NCBI RefSeq assembly: GCF_035917575.1 | Contig: NZ_CP109090.1 | Span: 4,340,001-4,404,000, forward strand | Direction of reading: 5' to 3' | DNA: 64,000 nucleotides | Source of the DNA: Streptomyces sp. NBC_01788 | GTDB lineage: Bacteria > Actinomycetota > Actinomycetes > Streptomycetales > Streptomycetaceae | Notes under the pieces: generated by a model | What the model saw: the letters and a program-made list of their open reading frames with translations, nothing else | The model's database searches: none | Told to the model about the DNA's origin: nothing | Shown here: positions 22,300-29,887 of the stretch, piece after piece | Layout: each line of letters starts with the position of its first letter | How positions within the stretch are numbered: position 1 is the first letter of the stretch | Translations under genes and position numbers: made by a program

Positions 22300-23421
22300 G
22301 TGAGTACGTCCAACACCGTCGACGGCGCCTTCCGGGCCGCCCTGTACGCACCCTCCGACGACGCCCTCGACACCGGTGCCTCCCTGCTGGCGGCCGACCC
22401 CGCGGCAGACGCGGAACTCCTCAGGCGCGGACAGGAGTTCGTGGCGACGGCTTGGCAGCGCGGCTGGCAGCCCGCCGACGTCGCACGGCTCGTGCGGCGG
22501 GAGCTCGACGAGGCCCACGCGCAGTTGCTCGCGGCGCTCGTCCGCGCGCAGTCGGCCGACGACCGGCCGCGCGGCCCGCGCTGGACAGCCCAGCTCGACG
22601 CACTGCCCTGCGGGGAACCGCCCCGCGCCGACCGCTTCTCGCACGCCACCACCGTCCTGGAGCTCTACCGCCTGCTGCTGCGGCTCCCCGCGCTCGAACC
22701 GCTGGACGAGACCGCGCCCGCGCCCCGGGCCGAGTCCCGCATGCTCACCCGGATCCGGGCGCTGCTCGCCAAGGCGGAGGCGACCGGGTACCCGGAGGAG
22801 GCGGAGGCGCTCAGCGCGAAGGCGCAGGAGCTGATGGCGCGGCACAGCGTGGACGAGGCGCTGCTCGCGGCCCGCGCCCCGGCACCCGACGCCCCCGGCG
22901 CCTGCCGGATCGGTGTCGAGGCGCCGTACGAACAGGCCAAGGCCGTGCTGCTGGACGCCGTCGCCACCGCCAACCACTGCCGCGCCGTGTGGAACGAGGC
23001 CCTCGGTTTCTCCACCGTCGTCGGCTTCGAAGCCGACCTGGAGGCGGTCGAACTGCTCCACGCCTCGCTGCTGGTCCAGGCCACCACCGCGATGACCAGG
23101 GCGGAGGCCGCCCAGCGGGCGGGCGGGCGCAAGCGGACGAAGACCTTCCGGCAGTCCTTCCTCGCCGCCTACGCCCACCGGGTCGGCGCCCGCCTCGCGG
23201 CGGCCGCCGAGACCCAGGTCACCGCGGACCTGCTGCCCGTCCTGGCGACCCGGGACGTCGCGGTCACCGACCGCGTGGACCGCCTGTTCCCGGAGACGAC
23301 CACCACCCGGCTGCGCGGAGTGAGCGACACGGAGGGCTGGGAGGAGGGGGCCCGGGCGGCGGACCGGGCCCAGGTGAAGTCCCGCCCGCGACTCGGCCGA
23401 CGGGCCGCACCACCCGCGTGA
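22300..23421 (+). CDS. DUF2786 domain protein
   Basis: A 373-residue soluble protein of unknown function. The DUF2786 motif is clear in the middle (MLTRIRALLAKAEATGYPEE, AEALSAKAQELMARHSVDEA). The second half contains conserved VEAPYEQAKAVLLDAVATAN and RKRTKTFRQSFLAAYAHRVG stretches usual for the family, in which a DUF7168-like segment follows DUF2786. The first 130 residues are less conserved. The start is GTG 22300; an upstream ATG at 22216 would place the start inside the region next to the Clp-N operator, so it is less likely. It is divergent from the Clp-N gene with 127 bp between starts. Confidence 0.75.
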   Translation: MSTSNTVDGAFRAALYAPSDDALDTGASLLAADPAADAELLRRGQEFVATAWQRGWQPADVARLVRRELDEAHAQLLAALVRAQSADDRPRGPRWTAQLDALPCGEPPRADRFSHATTVLELYRLLLRLPALEPLDETAPAPRAESRMLTRIRALLAKAEATGYPEEAEALSAKAQELMARHSVDEALLAARAPAPDAPGACRIGVEAPYEQAKAVLLDAVATANHCRAVWNEALGFSTVVGFEADLEAVELLHASLLVQATTAMTRAEAAQRAGGRKRTKTFRQSFLAAYAHRVGARLAAAAETQVTADLLPVLATRDVAVTDRVDRLFPETTTTRLRGVSDTEGWEEGARAADRAQVKSRPRLGRRAAPPA

Positions 23422-23507
23422 CGGCGGCGCGGCCGGTCGCCACCCGCGTGAACCGTCCGCGCGACCGGCGTCGTGGTCCGCCGCCACCCGTGTGAAGGAC
23501 GTCGCGG

Positions 23508-24035
23508 TCAGTCGCCGGCCTGCTGGAAGGCCGTCACCGAGGCGTCCGGGTCGCCCGCGTCCTTCTTGCCCTGGACCGGGCCGTAGGACCACGGGAAGTC
23601 CTGGCTGTCGGACGCTCCGGGCAGGCGGAGCTTCAGCGACGTCACCGCGAGGCTCTTGGTGCCGCCCTCCTTGGCCCGCACGTAGGTGAGGGTGAAGGAC
23701 GCCGTGTCGCCCTTGGCCAGGGTGAGCCTCTGCGGCTTGCCGGACGTGTCCTGCGGGACGGTCGCCGTGGCCTTGCCGGCGGACAGGGTGACGCCCGGGA
23801 AGCCCTCCAGGGTGCAGCGGGCACCCCGGTTGGTGACGGTGACGGGCACATCGCCCGTGTCCCCGGCGGCGGGCGCGGCGTTGGCGGGTCCGACCTGGAC
23901 CCCGAGCCCGCCGATCCGGCAGGCCGTGCTGCCGGTGTTCTTGTCCCCGGAGCCGGTGTCGCCGCCGCCGCTGCCGCAGGCGGTGAGCAGGAGGGCCGCG
24001 GTGAGAGCGGTGACGGTGAGCGGAATGGCGCGCAT
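23508..24035 (-). CDS. DUF4232 lipoprotein
   Basis: Exported lipoprotein of 175 residues with a short signal peptide and lipobox LLLTAC at Cys20, a Gly/Ser/Asp-rich linker, then a DUF4232 beta domain (RIGGLGVQVGPANAAPAAGD, TVTNRGARCTLEGFPGVTL, GDTASFTLTYVRAKEGG). Two Cys (CRIGG, CTLEG) typically form the domain disulfide. AAGGGA lies upstream of ATG 24035. DUF4232 proteins are abundant in Streptomyces envelopes; no function is established. The next gene upstream on the same strand is a frameshifted second lipoprotein. Confidence 0.82.
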   Translation of the reverse strand: MRAIPLTVTALTAALLLTACGSGGGDTGSGDKNTGSTACRIGGLGVQVGPANAAPAAGDTGDVPVTVTNRGARCTLEGFPGVTLSAGKATATVPQDTSGKPQRLTLAKGDTASFTLTYVRAKEGGTKSLAVTSLKLRLPGASDSQDFPWSYGPVQGKKDAGDPDASVTAFQQAGD

Positions 24036-24126
24036 GAACTGGTCCCTTGGGTCGTGACGATGCCCGGGGATCATCACGCATGAGCGCGCCGCGCGGTTGC
24101 CCGCCCCGCGATCGGCTTCGCGAACG

Positions 24127-24649
24127 TCAGGAGCCCAGGCTCGCCGTTGGCAGGCCCGACGGTAGTGCCCCGCCGGTCGACCGCGTGTACGTCTCCGTGC
24201 CGAGACCACCCTCCCAGGTAACGCTGAGCGTGGTCCTGTTGACGGAGTCCACCGTGCCGGTCGTACGGGACTTGCACGCGTCGAGGCGGATCACGTGCCG
24301 CGCGCCCTCCTCGGCCGCCCGTTCCGGTGCAGATGGTCCGGCCGGTCGAGAAGAGCGCTGCCTGCTTGCCGTTGACGATCAGAGCCACGGCCCTGCCACC
24401 GGTGGTGGCGAGCCAACTGCCGTCCACGCCGTCACCATCGGCGGCCGAATCGCCCGCGCCGCCGTCGTCGCCGCCGGTCGTGGACGCGGTCGCGCCGGGG
24501 GTGGCGCCGACTCCGCCCGTGTCACCGGAGCCGCCGCTGTCGCACCCGGAGAGCGCGACCGCGCCGAGCAGGGCCGCGGCCGCGATCCGCGTCGCCGCGC
24601 TCACCCCCGTCGCCCTGGCAGCCGTCGTCGCCTTGATCGCCGTCGTCAT
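24127..24649 (-). pseudogene. lipoprotein gene with frameshift
   Basis: From ATG 24649 the first frame gives a signal peptide and lipobox (AVALSGC), a disordered linker and the domain start SWLATTGGRAVALIVNGKQA. After about GRTICTG the frame becomes low-quality. The neighbouring frame then continues with ARHVIRLDACKSRTTGTVDS and TTLSVTWEGGLGTETYTRS to a stop at 24127, clearly the original C-terminus. One extra base between about 24340 and 24310 explains the break. It could be a real pseudogene or a sequencing error; function unknown. Confidence 0.75.
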
Positions 24650-24724
24650 CGGAAAGCTCCCAGCCTCGGCCCGGCCGGCCGTCCGGCGGCCGGTACGACC
24701 GCGGCAAGCTACCAAGGCCGGGCT

Positions 24725-25030
24725 CTACCAGGAGGCCTTTCGGACCCCGGGCAGATGCCCGGCGTGCGCCTGCTCCCGCAGGCTCACCCGGGACAGGCCG
24801 AAGGTGCGCAGGTAACCGCGCGGCCGGCCGTCGGTCTGGTCGCGGTTGCGCACCCGCGTGGCGCTCGCATCCCGCGGCTGCCCGCGCAACTCCCGCTCGG
24901 CGGCGAGCCGTTCGTCCGGTGACGAGGACGGCCTGCGGATGATCTCCTTCAGCTCGGCCCGCCGGGCGGCGTACCGCTCGACGATCCGCCGTCGCTGCTC
25001 GTTCTTCGCGATCTTGCTCTTCTTCGCCAT
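24725..25030 (-). CDS. rpsN: 30S ribosomal protein S14, zinc-independent paralogue
   Basis: A 101-residue S14 with the long N-terminal form ([20 protein letters not shown]) and C-terminus [20 protein letters not shown] ending RKASW. It has no Cys, whereas the zinc-binding S14 form has two CxxC pairs. Such C-minus paralogues replace zinc-containing ribosomal proteins when zinc is scarce, freeing the metal. It lies 34 bp downstream of L28 in the same leftward operon, away from the Zur-like box. Confidence 0.95.
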   Translation of the reverse strand: MAKKSKIAKNEQRRRIVERYAARRAELKEIIRRPSSSPDERLAAERELRGQPRDASATRVRNRDQTDGRPRGYLRTFGLSRVSLREQAHAGHLPGVRKASW

Positions 25031-25064
25031 GGCGTCTCCCTGTTCCTCGGTTGTCCGGAGTTCC

Positions 25065-25301
25065 TCAGACCTTCACTCCGCGCGCGCGGATGCGCGCCAC
25101 GGCCGCCTCGACGCCGATCGTGTCGACGGTCCTGACGGCCCTCACGCTCAGCCGGAGCCGCACATGGCGGCCCTCGCTCGGCAGCCAGTAGCGCTTGCTC
25201 TGGATGTTCGGGTCGAAGCGGCGGGAGGTCCGGCGGTGGGAGTGCGAGACGCGGTTGCCGAAGCCGGGCCGGGCGCCGGTCAGCATGCAGTGGGCGGACA
25301 T
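25065..25301 (-). CDS. rpmB: 50S ribosomal protein L28, paralogue of the zinc-starvation set
   Basis: A 78-residue L28 ([60 protein letters not shown]). Only one Cys remains near the N-terminus, so the usual four-Cys zinc site is absent. It is the first gene of the leftward operon, 28 bp from the Zur-like box, with S14 following. Confidence 0.93.
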   Translation of the reverse strand: MSAHCMLTGARPGFGNRVSHSHRRTSRRFDPNIQSKRYWLPSEGRHVRLRLSVRAVRTVDTIGVEAAVARIRARGVKV

Positions 25302-25329
25302 GGGTGACCTACCTCTCCTCGCGCGGTGA

Positions 25330-25350
25330 TGTAAATGGAATTCATTTTCA
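25330..25350. promoter_or_regulatory. Zur-like operator between divergent ribosomal protein genes
   Basis: An imperfect palindrome reads TGAAAATGAATTCCATTTAC on the minus strand, centred on GAATTC, resembling the Streptomyces Zur box (TGAAAATGATTTTCA type). It is located between L28 (leftward) and L33 (rightward). A -10-like TAGCAT follows at 25352 for the rightward operon. Confidence 0.75.
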
Positions 25351-25363
25351 GTAGCATAGCGGC

Positions 25364-25528
25364 ATGGCACGCAATGAACTCCGCCCGGTCGTCAAACTCC
25401 GGTCCACCGCCGGAACCGGCTACACCTACGTCACCCGCAAGAACCGCCGCAACGATCCGGACCGGCTGACCCTGCGCAAGTACGACCCGGTCGCCGGCCG
25501 GCACGTCGACTTCCGAGAGGAGCGCTGA
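25364..25528 (+). CDS. rpmG: 50S ribosomal protein L33, zinc-independent paralogue
   Basis: A 54-residue protein starting [20 protein letters not shown] and continuing [14 protein letters not shown] and LRKYDP, the L33 signature. It contains no Cys, so it is the zinc-free form. It is the first gene of the rightward zinc-starvation operon, 14 bp after the Zur-like box, and is followed after 7 bp by L31. Confidence 0.95.
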   Translation: MARNELRPVVKLRSTAGTGYTYVTRKNRRNDPDRLTLRKYDPVAGRHVDFREER

Positions 25529-25535
25529 GGCCGCC

Positions 25536-25790
25536 GTGCGCAAGGGAATCCATCCGGCCTACGGGCCCGTCGTCTTCCGTGACCGTGCCGCCGGCTACGC
25601 CTTCCTCACCCGCTCGACCATGACCGGCGAGAAGACGATCGAGTGGGAGGACGGCCGCACCTACCCCGTCGTCGACGTCGAGATCTCCGACGTCAGCCAC
25701 CCCTTCTACACCGGCACCGCCCGCGTCCTCGACACCGCCGGGCGCGTGGAGCGCTTCGAGCGCCGGTACGGGAAGCGGGGCGGGGCGTGA
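25536..25790 (+). CDS. rpmE2: 50S ribosomal protein L31, type B
   Basis: An 84-residue type B L31 ([49 protein letters not shown]) without the CxxC zinc motif of type A. The start is GTG 25536. Its stop overlaps the GTG of the CobW-like gene by three bases (GTGA), so translation is likely coupled. In Bacillus and Streptomyces this type displaces zinc-bound L31 when Zur is relieved. Confidence 0.95.
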   Translation: MRKGIHPAYGPVVFRDRAAGYAFLTRSTMTGEKTIEWEDGRTYPVVDVEISDVSHPFYTGTARVLDTAGRVERFERRYGKRGGA

Positions 25791-26965
25791 GTCTGCCGGT
25801 GGTGATCGTCGGCGGGCTGCACGCCGACGCCCGGAGGGCGGCCGTCGCGCGGCTCCTCGCCGAGGTACCAGGCAGCGTCGCGCTCCACCACGACCTGGCG
25901 ACGGCCCCCGCGGGCACGGTAGTGCGGACCGTCCGGGACGCCTCCGGGGAGCTGTCCCGCGGTGAGACGCCCCTGGTCAACGACTGCGCGTGCTGCGCGC
26001 TGCGCGAGGACCTGGTGCCGGAGCTGCGCGGGATCGCCGACGCCGGGCGCACCCGGCTCGCGGTGGTCGAACTGTGGGACTCCGTGGAGCCCAAGGCGAT
26101 GGCCGAGGTGGTGGTGGCCGGCGGCCTCACCGTCACCGGCGTGGTCATCGCCGTCGACCCGGCCCTGGTCCTGCCGTACCTCGGCAACGGCGACGATCTG
26201 GCCGACGGCGGGCTCGCCGCGGCCGCCACCGACCAGCGGACCGTCGCCGACACCTTCGCCCGGCAGCTCGAGTACGCGCCCGTGCTCGCCGTCGCCGACT
26301 CCCCCGACGCCGACGACGAGGACCGCGAACTGCTGGCACAACTCCACCCGACGGCCCGCCGGGTCCCGATCGGCCACGGTGACCCGGCGGGCACCTCCCA
26401 CGCACGTGCGGGGGCGGGGACCGGACGTTCGGAGCTGGTCCGCGCCGCCCTCGCCGGATTCGACGTCGAGGCGGCCGCGGCGGCCCAGCATCCGGCGTGC
26501 GCGCTGCTGCCCGCCGAGACCGACGCGCACGGTGTCTCGACGCTGGTCTGGCGCCGCCACCGCCCCTTCCACCCGGAACGGCTGTACACGGCCCTCGAGG
26601 ACCTGACCTGTGCCGCCGCGCGCAGCCGCGGCCGGTTCTGGCTGGCCGACCGGCCCGACACGCTGCTGCACTGGGACGCGGCCGGCGGCGCGCTGTGCGT
26701 GGAGGGCGCGGGCCCCTGGCTCGCCGCCCTGCCGGACGCGGCCTGGGACCTGGTCCCGCCGGTGCGCCGGGCCGCGGCCGCGCTGGACTGGCACCCGGAG
26801 CACGGCGACCGCTGCCAGCACCTCGTCTTCACCTCCCCCGGCCTGGACCGCGACGGCCTCGAACGGCTGCTGGAGTCCTGCCTGCTGACCGACGCCGAGT
26901 ACGCCGCCGGGCGCGAGGCCTGGAGGGGCCTGGCGTCCGCCTTCGACACCCTCCTGGAGGTCTGA
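25787..26965 (+). CDS. CobW/COG0523-like protein with degenerate P-loop
   Basis: A 392-residue member of the CobW/ZNG1 metallochaperone group by context and by the family's metal motif, here [12 protein letters not shown], followed by [15 protein letters not shown] and a C-terminal CobW domain ([39 protein letters not shown]). The expected P-loop GxxGxGKT/S is replaced by [12 protein letters not shown], and the base-recognition NKxD is not evident, so GTP hydrolysis is doubtful. It probably handles zinc for the alternative ribosomal proteins or other clients under Zur control. Translation is coupled to L31; S18 follows 4 bp after the stop. Confidence 0.82.
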   Translation: MSLPVVIVGGLHADARRAAVARLLAEVPGSVALHHDLATAPAGTVVRTVRDASGELSRGETPLVNDCACCALREDLVPELRGIADAGRTRLAVVELWDSVEPKAMAEVVVAGGLTVTGVVIAVDPALVLPYLGNGDDLADGGLAAAATDQRTVADTFARQLEYAPVLAVADSPDADDEDRELLAQLHPTARRVPIGHGDPAGTSHARAGAGTGRSELVRAALAGFDVEAAAAAQHPACALLPAETDAHGVSTLVWRRHRPFHPERLYTALEDLTCAAARSRGRFWLADRPDTLLHWDAAGGALCVEGAGPWLAALPDAAWDLVPPVRRAAAALDWHPEHGDRCQHLVFTSPGLDRDGLERLLESCLLTDAEYAAGREAWRGLASAFDTLLEV

Positions 26966-26969
26966 CCCG

Positions 26970-27206
26970 ATGCCCCGCAAGAGCGACCGCAAGCCCGCCA
27001 AGCCCCGTCCCAACCCCTTGGAGCAGGCCGGGATCTCGTACATCGACTACAAGGACACCGACCTGCTGCGCAGGTTCATCTCCGACCGCGGCAAGATCCG
27101 CAGCCGCCGGGTCACCCGGGTCACGGCCCAGCAGCAGCGGCTCCTCGCGCGGGCGATCAAGAACGCGCGGGAGATGGCGCTGCTGCCGTACTCGTCCGGC
27201 CGCTGA
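26970..27206 (+). CDS. rpsR: 30S ribosomal protein S18, zinc-starvation paralogue
   Basis: A 78-residue S18 ([60 protein letters not shown]). It has no Cys, fitting the zinc-independent set. It is the last gene of the rightward Zur-type operon; just 25 bp later the inverted-repeat operator of the VOC gene begins. Confidence 0.95.
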   Translation: MPRKSDRKPAKPRPNPLEQAGISYIDYKDTDLLRRFISDRGKIRSRRVTRVTAQQQRLLARAIKNAREMALLPYSSGR

Positions 27207-27231
27207 TCCGGCAGGCGGCGCCGGCGAACGA

Positions 27232-27282
27232 TAGGTAGGAGATTCCCTACGGTTGACGCGTAGGGAATCTCCTACCTAAAGT
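27232..27282 (+). promoter_or_regulatory. twin operator and leaderless promoter of the VOC/ArsR unit
   Basis: A perfect 20-bp inverted repeat has arms at 27232-27251 and 27259-27278 with 7 bp between. Each arm is itself a palindromic site TAGG-N6-CCTA (GTAGGAGATTCCCTAC). TTGACG (27253-27258) and TAAAGT (27277-27282) form a promoter with an 18-bp spacer largely inside the second arm. The VOC ATG follows 7 bases later with no ribosome binding site. Confidence 0.75.
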
Positions 27283-27289
27283 CGTCCCC

Positions 27290-27664
27290 ATGAACATCAC
27301 TCACGCCTCCTTCATCACCCTCCCCGTCGGCGACCAGGACCGCGCGCTGCGCTTCTACACGGACGTCCTCGGCTTCGAGACCGTCGCCGACCGGGACATG
27401 CCCCAGGGGCGCTGGCTCCAGGTGGCGCCCGCCGGGGCGCAGACGGTCTTCACGCTCTCCGGGCCGGGGATGGGGGGTTTCGAGCCCGGATCGGCACGGG
27501 GGATCATGTTGGTCACGACCGATGTCGACGCCGCCTGCGCGCGGCTCGCGCAGGCGGGCATCCCGGTGCAGGGTCCGGACGACCTGCCCTGGGGCCGCAT
27601 GGCCTCCTTCGCGGACCCCGACGGCAACGGTCTGATGCTGCTGACGGAGAAGGAAGGCTTCTGA
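27290..27664 (+). CDS. VOC (glyoxalase/dioxygenase superfamily) protein
   Basis: A 124-residue vicinal oxygen chelate protein with two beta-alpha-beta-beta-beta units (THASFITLPVGDQDRALRFY, DVLGFETVADRDMPQGRWLQ; GIMLVTTDVDAACARLAQAG, FADPDGNGLMLL). Family members bind a metal or small molecule; many confer resistance to or modify xenobiotics. The ATG is preceded by a promoter only 7 bases away, so the transcript is probably leaderless. It heads a short unit with an ArsR regulator (28 bp on) and a damaged SRPBCC gene, all likely controlled by the twin operator. Substrate unknown. Confidence 0.85.
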   Translation: MNITHASFITLPVGDQDRALRFYTDVLGFETVADRDMPQGRWLQVAPAGAQTVFTLSGPGMGGFEPGSARGIMLVTTDVDAACARLAQAGIPVQGPDDLPWGRMASFADPDGNGLMLLTEKEGF

Positions 27665-27692
27665 CCGCTGCCATGAACGGGACGAGTACCGC

Positions 27693-28040
27693 ATGAAGGG
27701 GACGGACACCGCCGCCGAGGACCGCGTCTTCGCCGCGCTTGCCAACGCCACCCGCCGCGAGGTGCTGCGGCTGCTGCGCGAGGAGGGGCCCCAGCCCGTC
27801 CAGGAGCTGGCCGACCGCTTCGCCATGCGCCGCCCCAGCCTCTCGGAACACCTCAAGGTGCTCCGGGAGGCCGGCCTCGTCTCCGAACAGCGCTCCGGAC
27901 GGCAGCGCATCTACCGGTTGGAGGCGGCCCCGCTGGCGGAGGTGCAGGACTGGCTCCACCCGTACGAGCGGTTCTGGCGCGGCCGGATGAAGGAACTCGG
28001 CGCGCTGCTGGACCGTATGCCCGACGACATCCCCACCTGA
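27693..28040 (+). CDS. ArsR-family winged-helix regulator
   Basis: A 115-residue repressor-type protein with the ArsR helix-turn-helix (VFAALANATRREVLRLLREE; ELADRFAMRRPSLSEHLKVL; REAGLVSEQRSGRQRIYRLE). No Cys is present, so it is not a metal sensor of the ArsR/SmtB thiol type. The C-terminal WLHPYERFWRGRMKELGALL matches ArsR proteins that pair with SRPBCC (AHSA1-type) genes, as here. It most likely binds the TAGG-N6-CCTA twin operator upstream of the VOC gene. Confidence 0.9.
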   Translation: MKGTDTAAEDRVFAALANATRREVLRLLREEGPQPVQELADRFAMRRPSLSEHLKVLREAGLVSEQRSGRQRIYRLEAAPLAEVQDWLHPYERFWRGRMKELGALLDRMPDDIPT

Positions 28041-28078
28041 GCGCCGACCCCGGCCCCCACACCCCACGGCGATCGCAC

Positions 28079-28581
28079 ATGAGCACCGACCCCCACGACG
28101 ACCTCACCACGATCCGCGTCGACCAGTTCTACCCGCACCCTTCCCCAAGCTCTCGGCTTCGCTCGAGCAGGGGAGACCCCTCCCCAAGGTCTGGCGGGCC
28201 CTCACCGAGCCCTCGCTCCTCGCGCAGTGGCAGATGCCGGGTGCCGCGGACTTCCGTCTGGAGGTCGGCCACCGCTACCGGATGACCTCCGTTCCGCGTC
28301 CCCATTCCCGCTTCTCCGGCGTCATCGACGTGGAGGTCCTTGCCTACGACGTCCGGCGGATGCTGTCCGTCCGCTGGAGGGACGCCGATCCGGCCAATCC
28401 CGCGGACTGGACACTCACCTGGAAGTTGGAACAGGAAGGCCGCGGGACGCGTCTCTTCCTGGTGCACGACGGATTCGATCCGGACGACCCGGCACAGATG
28501 ATGGCGCGAAAGATCATGGACGGGGGATGGCGCTCGCATGTCCTGCGCGCTCTGGGGCAGACGCTGGAGCGGCTCGGGTGA
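28079..28581 (+). pseudogene. SRPBCC (AHSA1-type) protein gene interrupted by a short palindromic repeat
   Basis: From ATG 28079 the protein starts normally (DDLTTIRVDQFYPHP) and then runs into a 40-50 bp foreign stretch. The native continuation KVWRALTEPSLLAQWQMPGA lies in a different frame from 28186, followed by ADFRLEVGHRYRMTSVPRPH, the middle of the domain and LGQTLERLG at the end. The insert shifts the frame by two. A shorter protein could start at ATG 28234 but would lack the first strands of the fold. The gene would be the third of the VOC-ArsR unit. ArsR-SRPBCC pairs are common in Streptomyces; ligand unknown. Confidence 0.8.
28142..28188 (+). repeat. short palindromic insertion flanked by TCCCCAAG
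   Basis: The stretch is bounded by direct repeats TCCCCAAG at 28142-28149 and 28181-28188 and can fold as CCCCAAGCTC...GAGCAGGGG around CGGCTTCG. Very similar hairpins are scattered through Streptomyces genomes, mostly between genes. Here one lies inside a coding region. Confidence 0.75.
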
Positions 28582-28618
28582 GGCGGACGGCAGGCCTGTA
28601 ACCGCTGAACCACTCCTC

Positions 28619-28634
28619 GTGCACGTGCATCTGC
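28619..28634 (+). promoter_or_regulatory. 16-bp element GTGCACGTGCATCTGC upstream of the DUF397 gene
   Basis: It contains the palindrome TGCACGTGCA, is followed by TTGCATGTG at 28643 and a -10-like TATGAT at 28660-28665, and lies 94 bp upstream of the DUF397 start. An identical 16-mer, in the same orientation relative to its gene, lies upstream of the neighbouring ATPase gene (29690-29675). Confidence 0.6.
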
Positions 28635-28727
28635 GCGCGCATTTGCATGTGAACAGGGCTATGATCCGGATCAGTTGACCGATGCATCAATGGCCATACC
28701 AGCCAGTGCACCACCGGGGAGCGACCT

Positions 28728-28994
28728 GTGGACCACGACGTCGAGGGCGGGTACGGGGGCGACGTGTACAACGGCATGGCGGCGGCAGGGCTGCGCGGAG
28801 TGGCCTGGCAGAAGAGCCGGCACAGCAACTCGCAGGGCTCCTGCGTGGAGTTCGCGCGACTGCCGGGCGGAGACGTGGCGGTGCGCAACTCCCGCTTCCC
28901 CGACGGTCCCGCGCTCGTCTACACGCGCGCGGAGATCGAGGCGATGCTCCTCGGTATCAAGGACGGGGAGTTCGACCACCTGATAGCGGGCTGA
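28728..28994 (+). CDS. DUF397 protein
   Basis: An 88-residue small acidic protein with the DUF397 core (VAWQKSRHSNSQGSCVEFAR, GGDVAVRNSRFPDGPALVYT). Such proteins are found beside XRE/DUF5753 regulators and anti-sigma-type ATPases in many copies per Streptomyces genome and, in the WhiJ/BldB-like systems, influence development, probably by antagonising the partner regulator. The start is GTG 28728 with GGGAGC upstream. The partners lie at 29089 (ATPase, opposite strand) and 29888 (XRE). Confidence 0.88.
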   Translation: MDHDVEGGYGGDVYNGMAAAGLRGVAWQKSRHSNSQGSCVEFARLPGGDVAVRNSRFPDGPALVYTRAEIEAMLLGIKDGEFDHLIAG

Positions 28995-29088
28995 CGTGCC
29001 CCTCGGTCGTGCGCGTGACCCCGGGCGACAGGAGCGCGACACGCGGTGACGCGCGTAGAACCGCGGCGCAGAAGAGGGCCGCGGTTCG

Positions 29089-29589
29089 TCATTCGGCGGG
29101 CGGCAGCCGGAAGAGTGCCCAGACCACCTTGCCGTCCAGGGTGCCTGTCAGCGGGTGCCAGCCCCAGCCGTCGCTGAAGGAGTCGACGAGGAAGAGGCCG
29201 CGGCCCGACTCCGCCGAGAAGTCGTCCGTCTCGCGGGCGACCGGGCTCTCCCGGCTGGGGTCGCGCACCGCGCACACCAGCCGCCCCGTCCAGCGCAGCA
29301 GATGCAGCCGCACGGGCGAGTCGTGGTCGCACGCGGGCTCCGGCGCAGGCTCCGGCAGTCCGTGCCGCAGGGCGTTGGTGACCAGTTCGGAGACCACCAG
29401 ACAGACGTCCTCGAACCGGTCGTCCAGCTCCCAGTGGTCAAGGGTCGTGCGGGTGAACCGTCTCGCCTCGCGCACCGCTTCGTAGCGGGCGGGCAGCGCG
29501 CAGGAGGCCGCGCTGGCCACGGCCGCGGGATCCAGCGGGGGAAGGCCCAGCCGTAACGGCTCGAGCATGGTCGATCCATTCGTCCCCAT
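29089..29589 (-). CDS. anti-sigma-type ATP-binding protein (HATPase_c_2)
   Basis: A 166-residue single-domain GHKL ATPase with N-box CLVVSELVTNALRHG and the later SAESGRGLFLVDSFSDGWGW (G boxes). It belongs to the RsbW-like stand-alone group that binds sigma factors or regulators. The start is ATG 29589, where GGAG has 8-base spacing; the frame could extend to GTG 29598, but the spacing would be impossible. It forms a trio with DUF397 and XRE. The shared 16-bp element lies 86-101 bp upstream of its start. Confidence 0.85.
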   Translation of the reverse strand: MGTNGSTMLEPLRLGLPPLDPAAVASAASCALPARYEAVREARRFTRTTLDHWELDDRFEDVCLVVSELVTNALRHGLPEPAPEPACDHDSPVRLHLLRWTGRLVCAVRDPSRESPVARETDDFSAESGRGLFLVDSFSDGWGWHPLTGTLDGKVVWALFRLPPAE

Positions 29590-29674
29590 GCGAGGCACTC
29601 CCGGTAATCCGCGGTCGTTGCGATGCAGCGGTGGCGCGAGACCATGGTTTCGGATGCGCAGAGCAGATGCAAGG

Positions 29675-29690
29675 GCAGATGCACGTGCAC
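29675..29690 (-). promoter_or_regulatory. second copy of GTGCACGTGCATCTGC, ATPase/XRE divergent region
   Basis: On the minus strand it reads GTGCACGTGCATCTGC, then CC and TTGCATCTG, matching the bipartite element before the DUF397 gene but with a 2-bp instead of 8-bp gap. It lies between the ATPase (leftward) and XRE (rightward) genes, so one protein bound here could act on both. Confidence 0.6.
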
Positions 29691-29887
29691 GCGACCGAAA
29701 TGCTCCTCCCCGTACCGCTTACTGGCCATTTTTTCCGCCATCTTCCTGTCATCCGCCGGTCTCCCGCCCGGCGGGCGCCCGCGCATATTCCTTGATCTCT
29801 TTCCGTTTCCGTAATCGCGCGAGTACAGCTCGGAGTGAATTAGTGGCAGACTGCGGGCCTTGAAGACGGTTGGGGAGGCTGGCGAAC

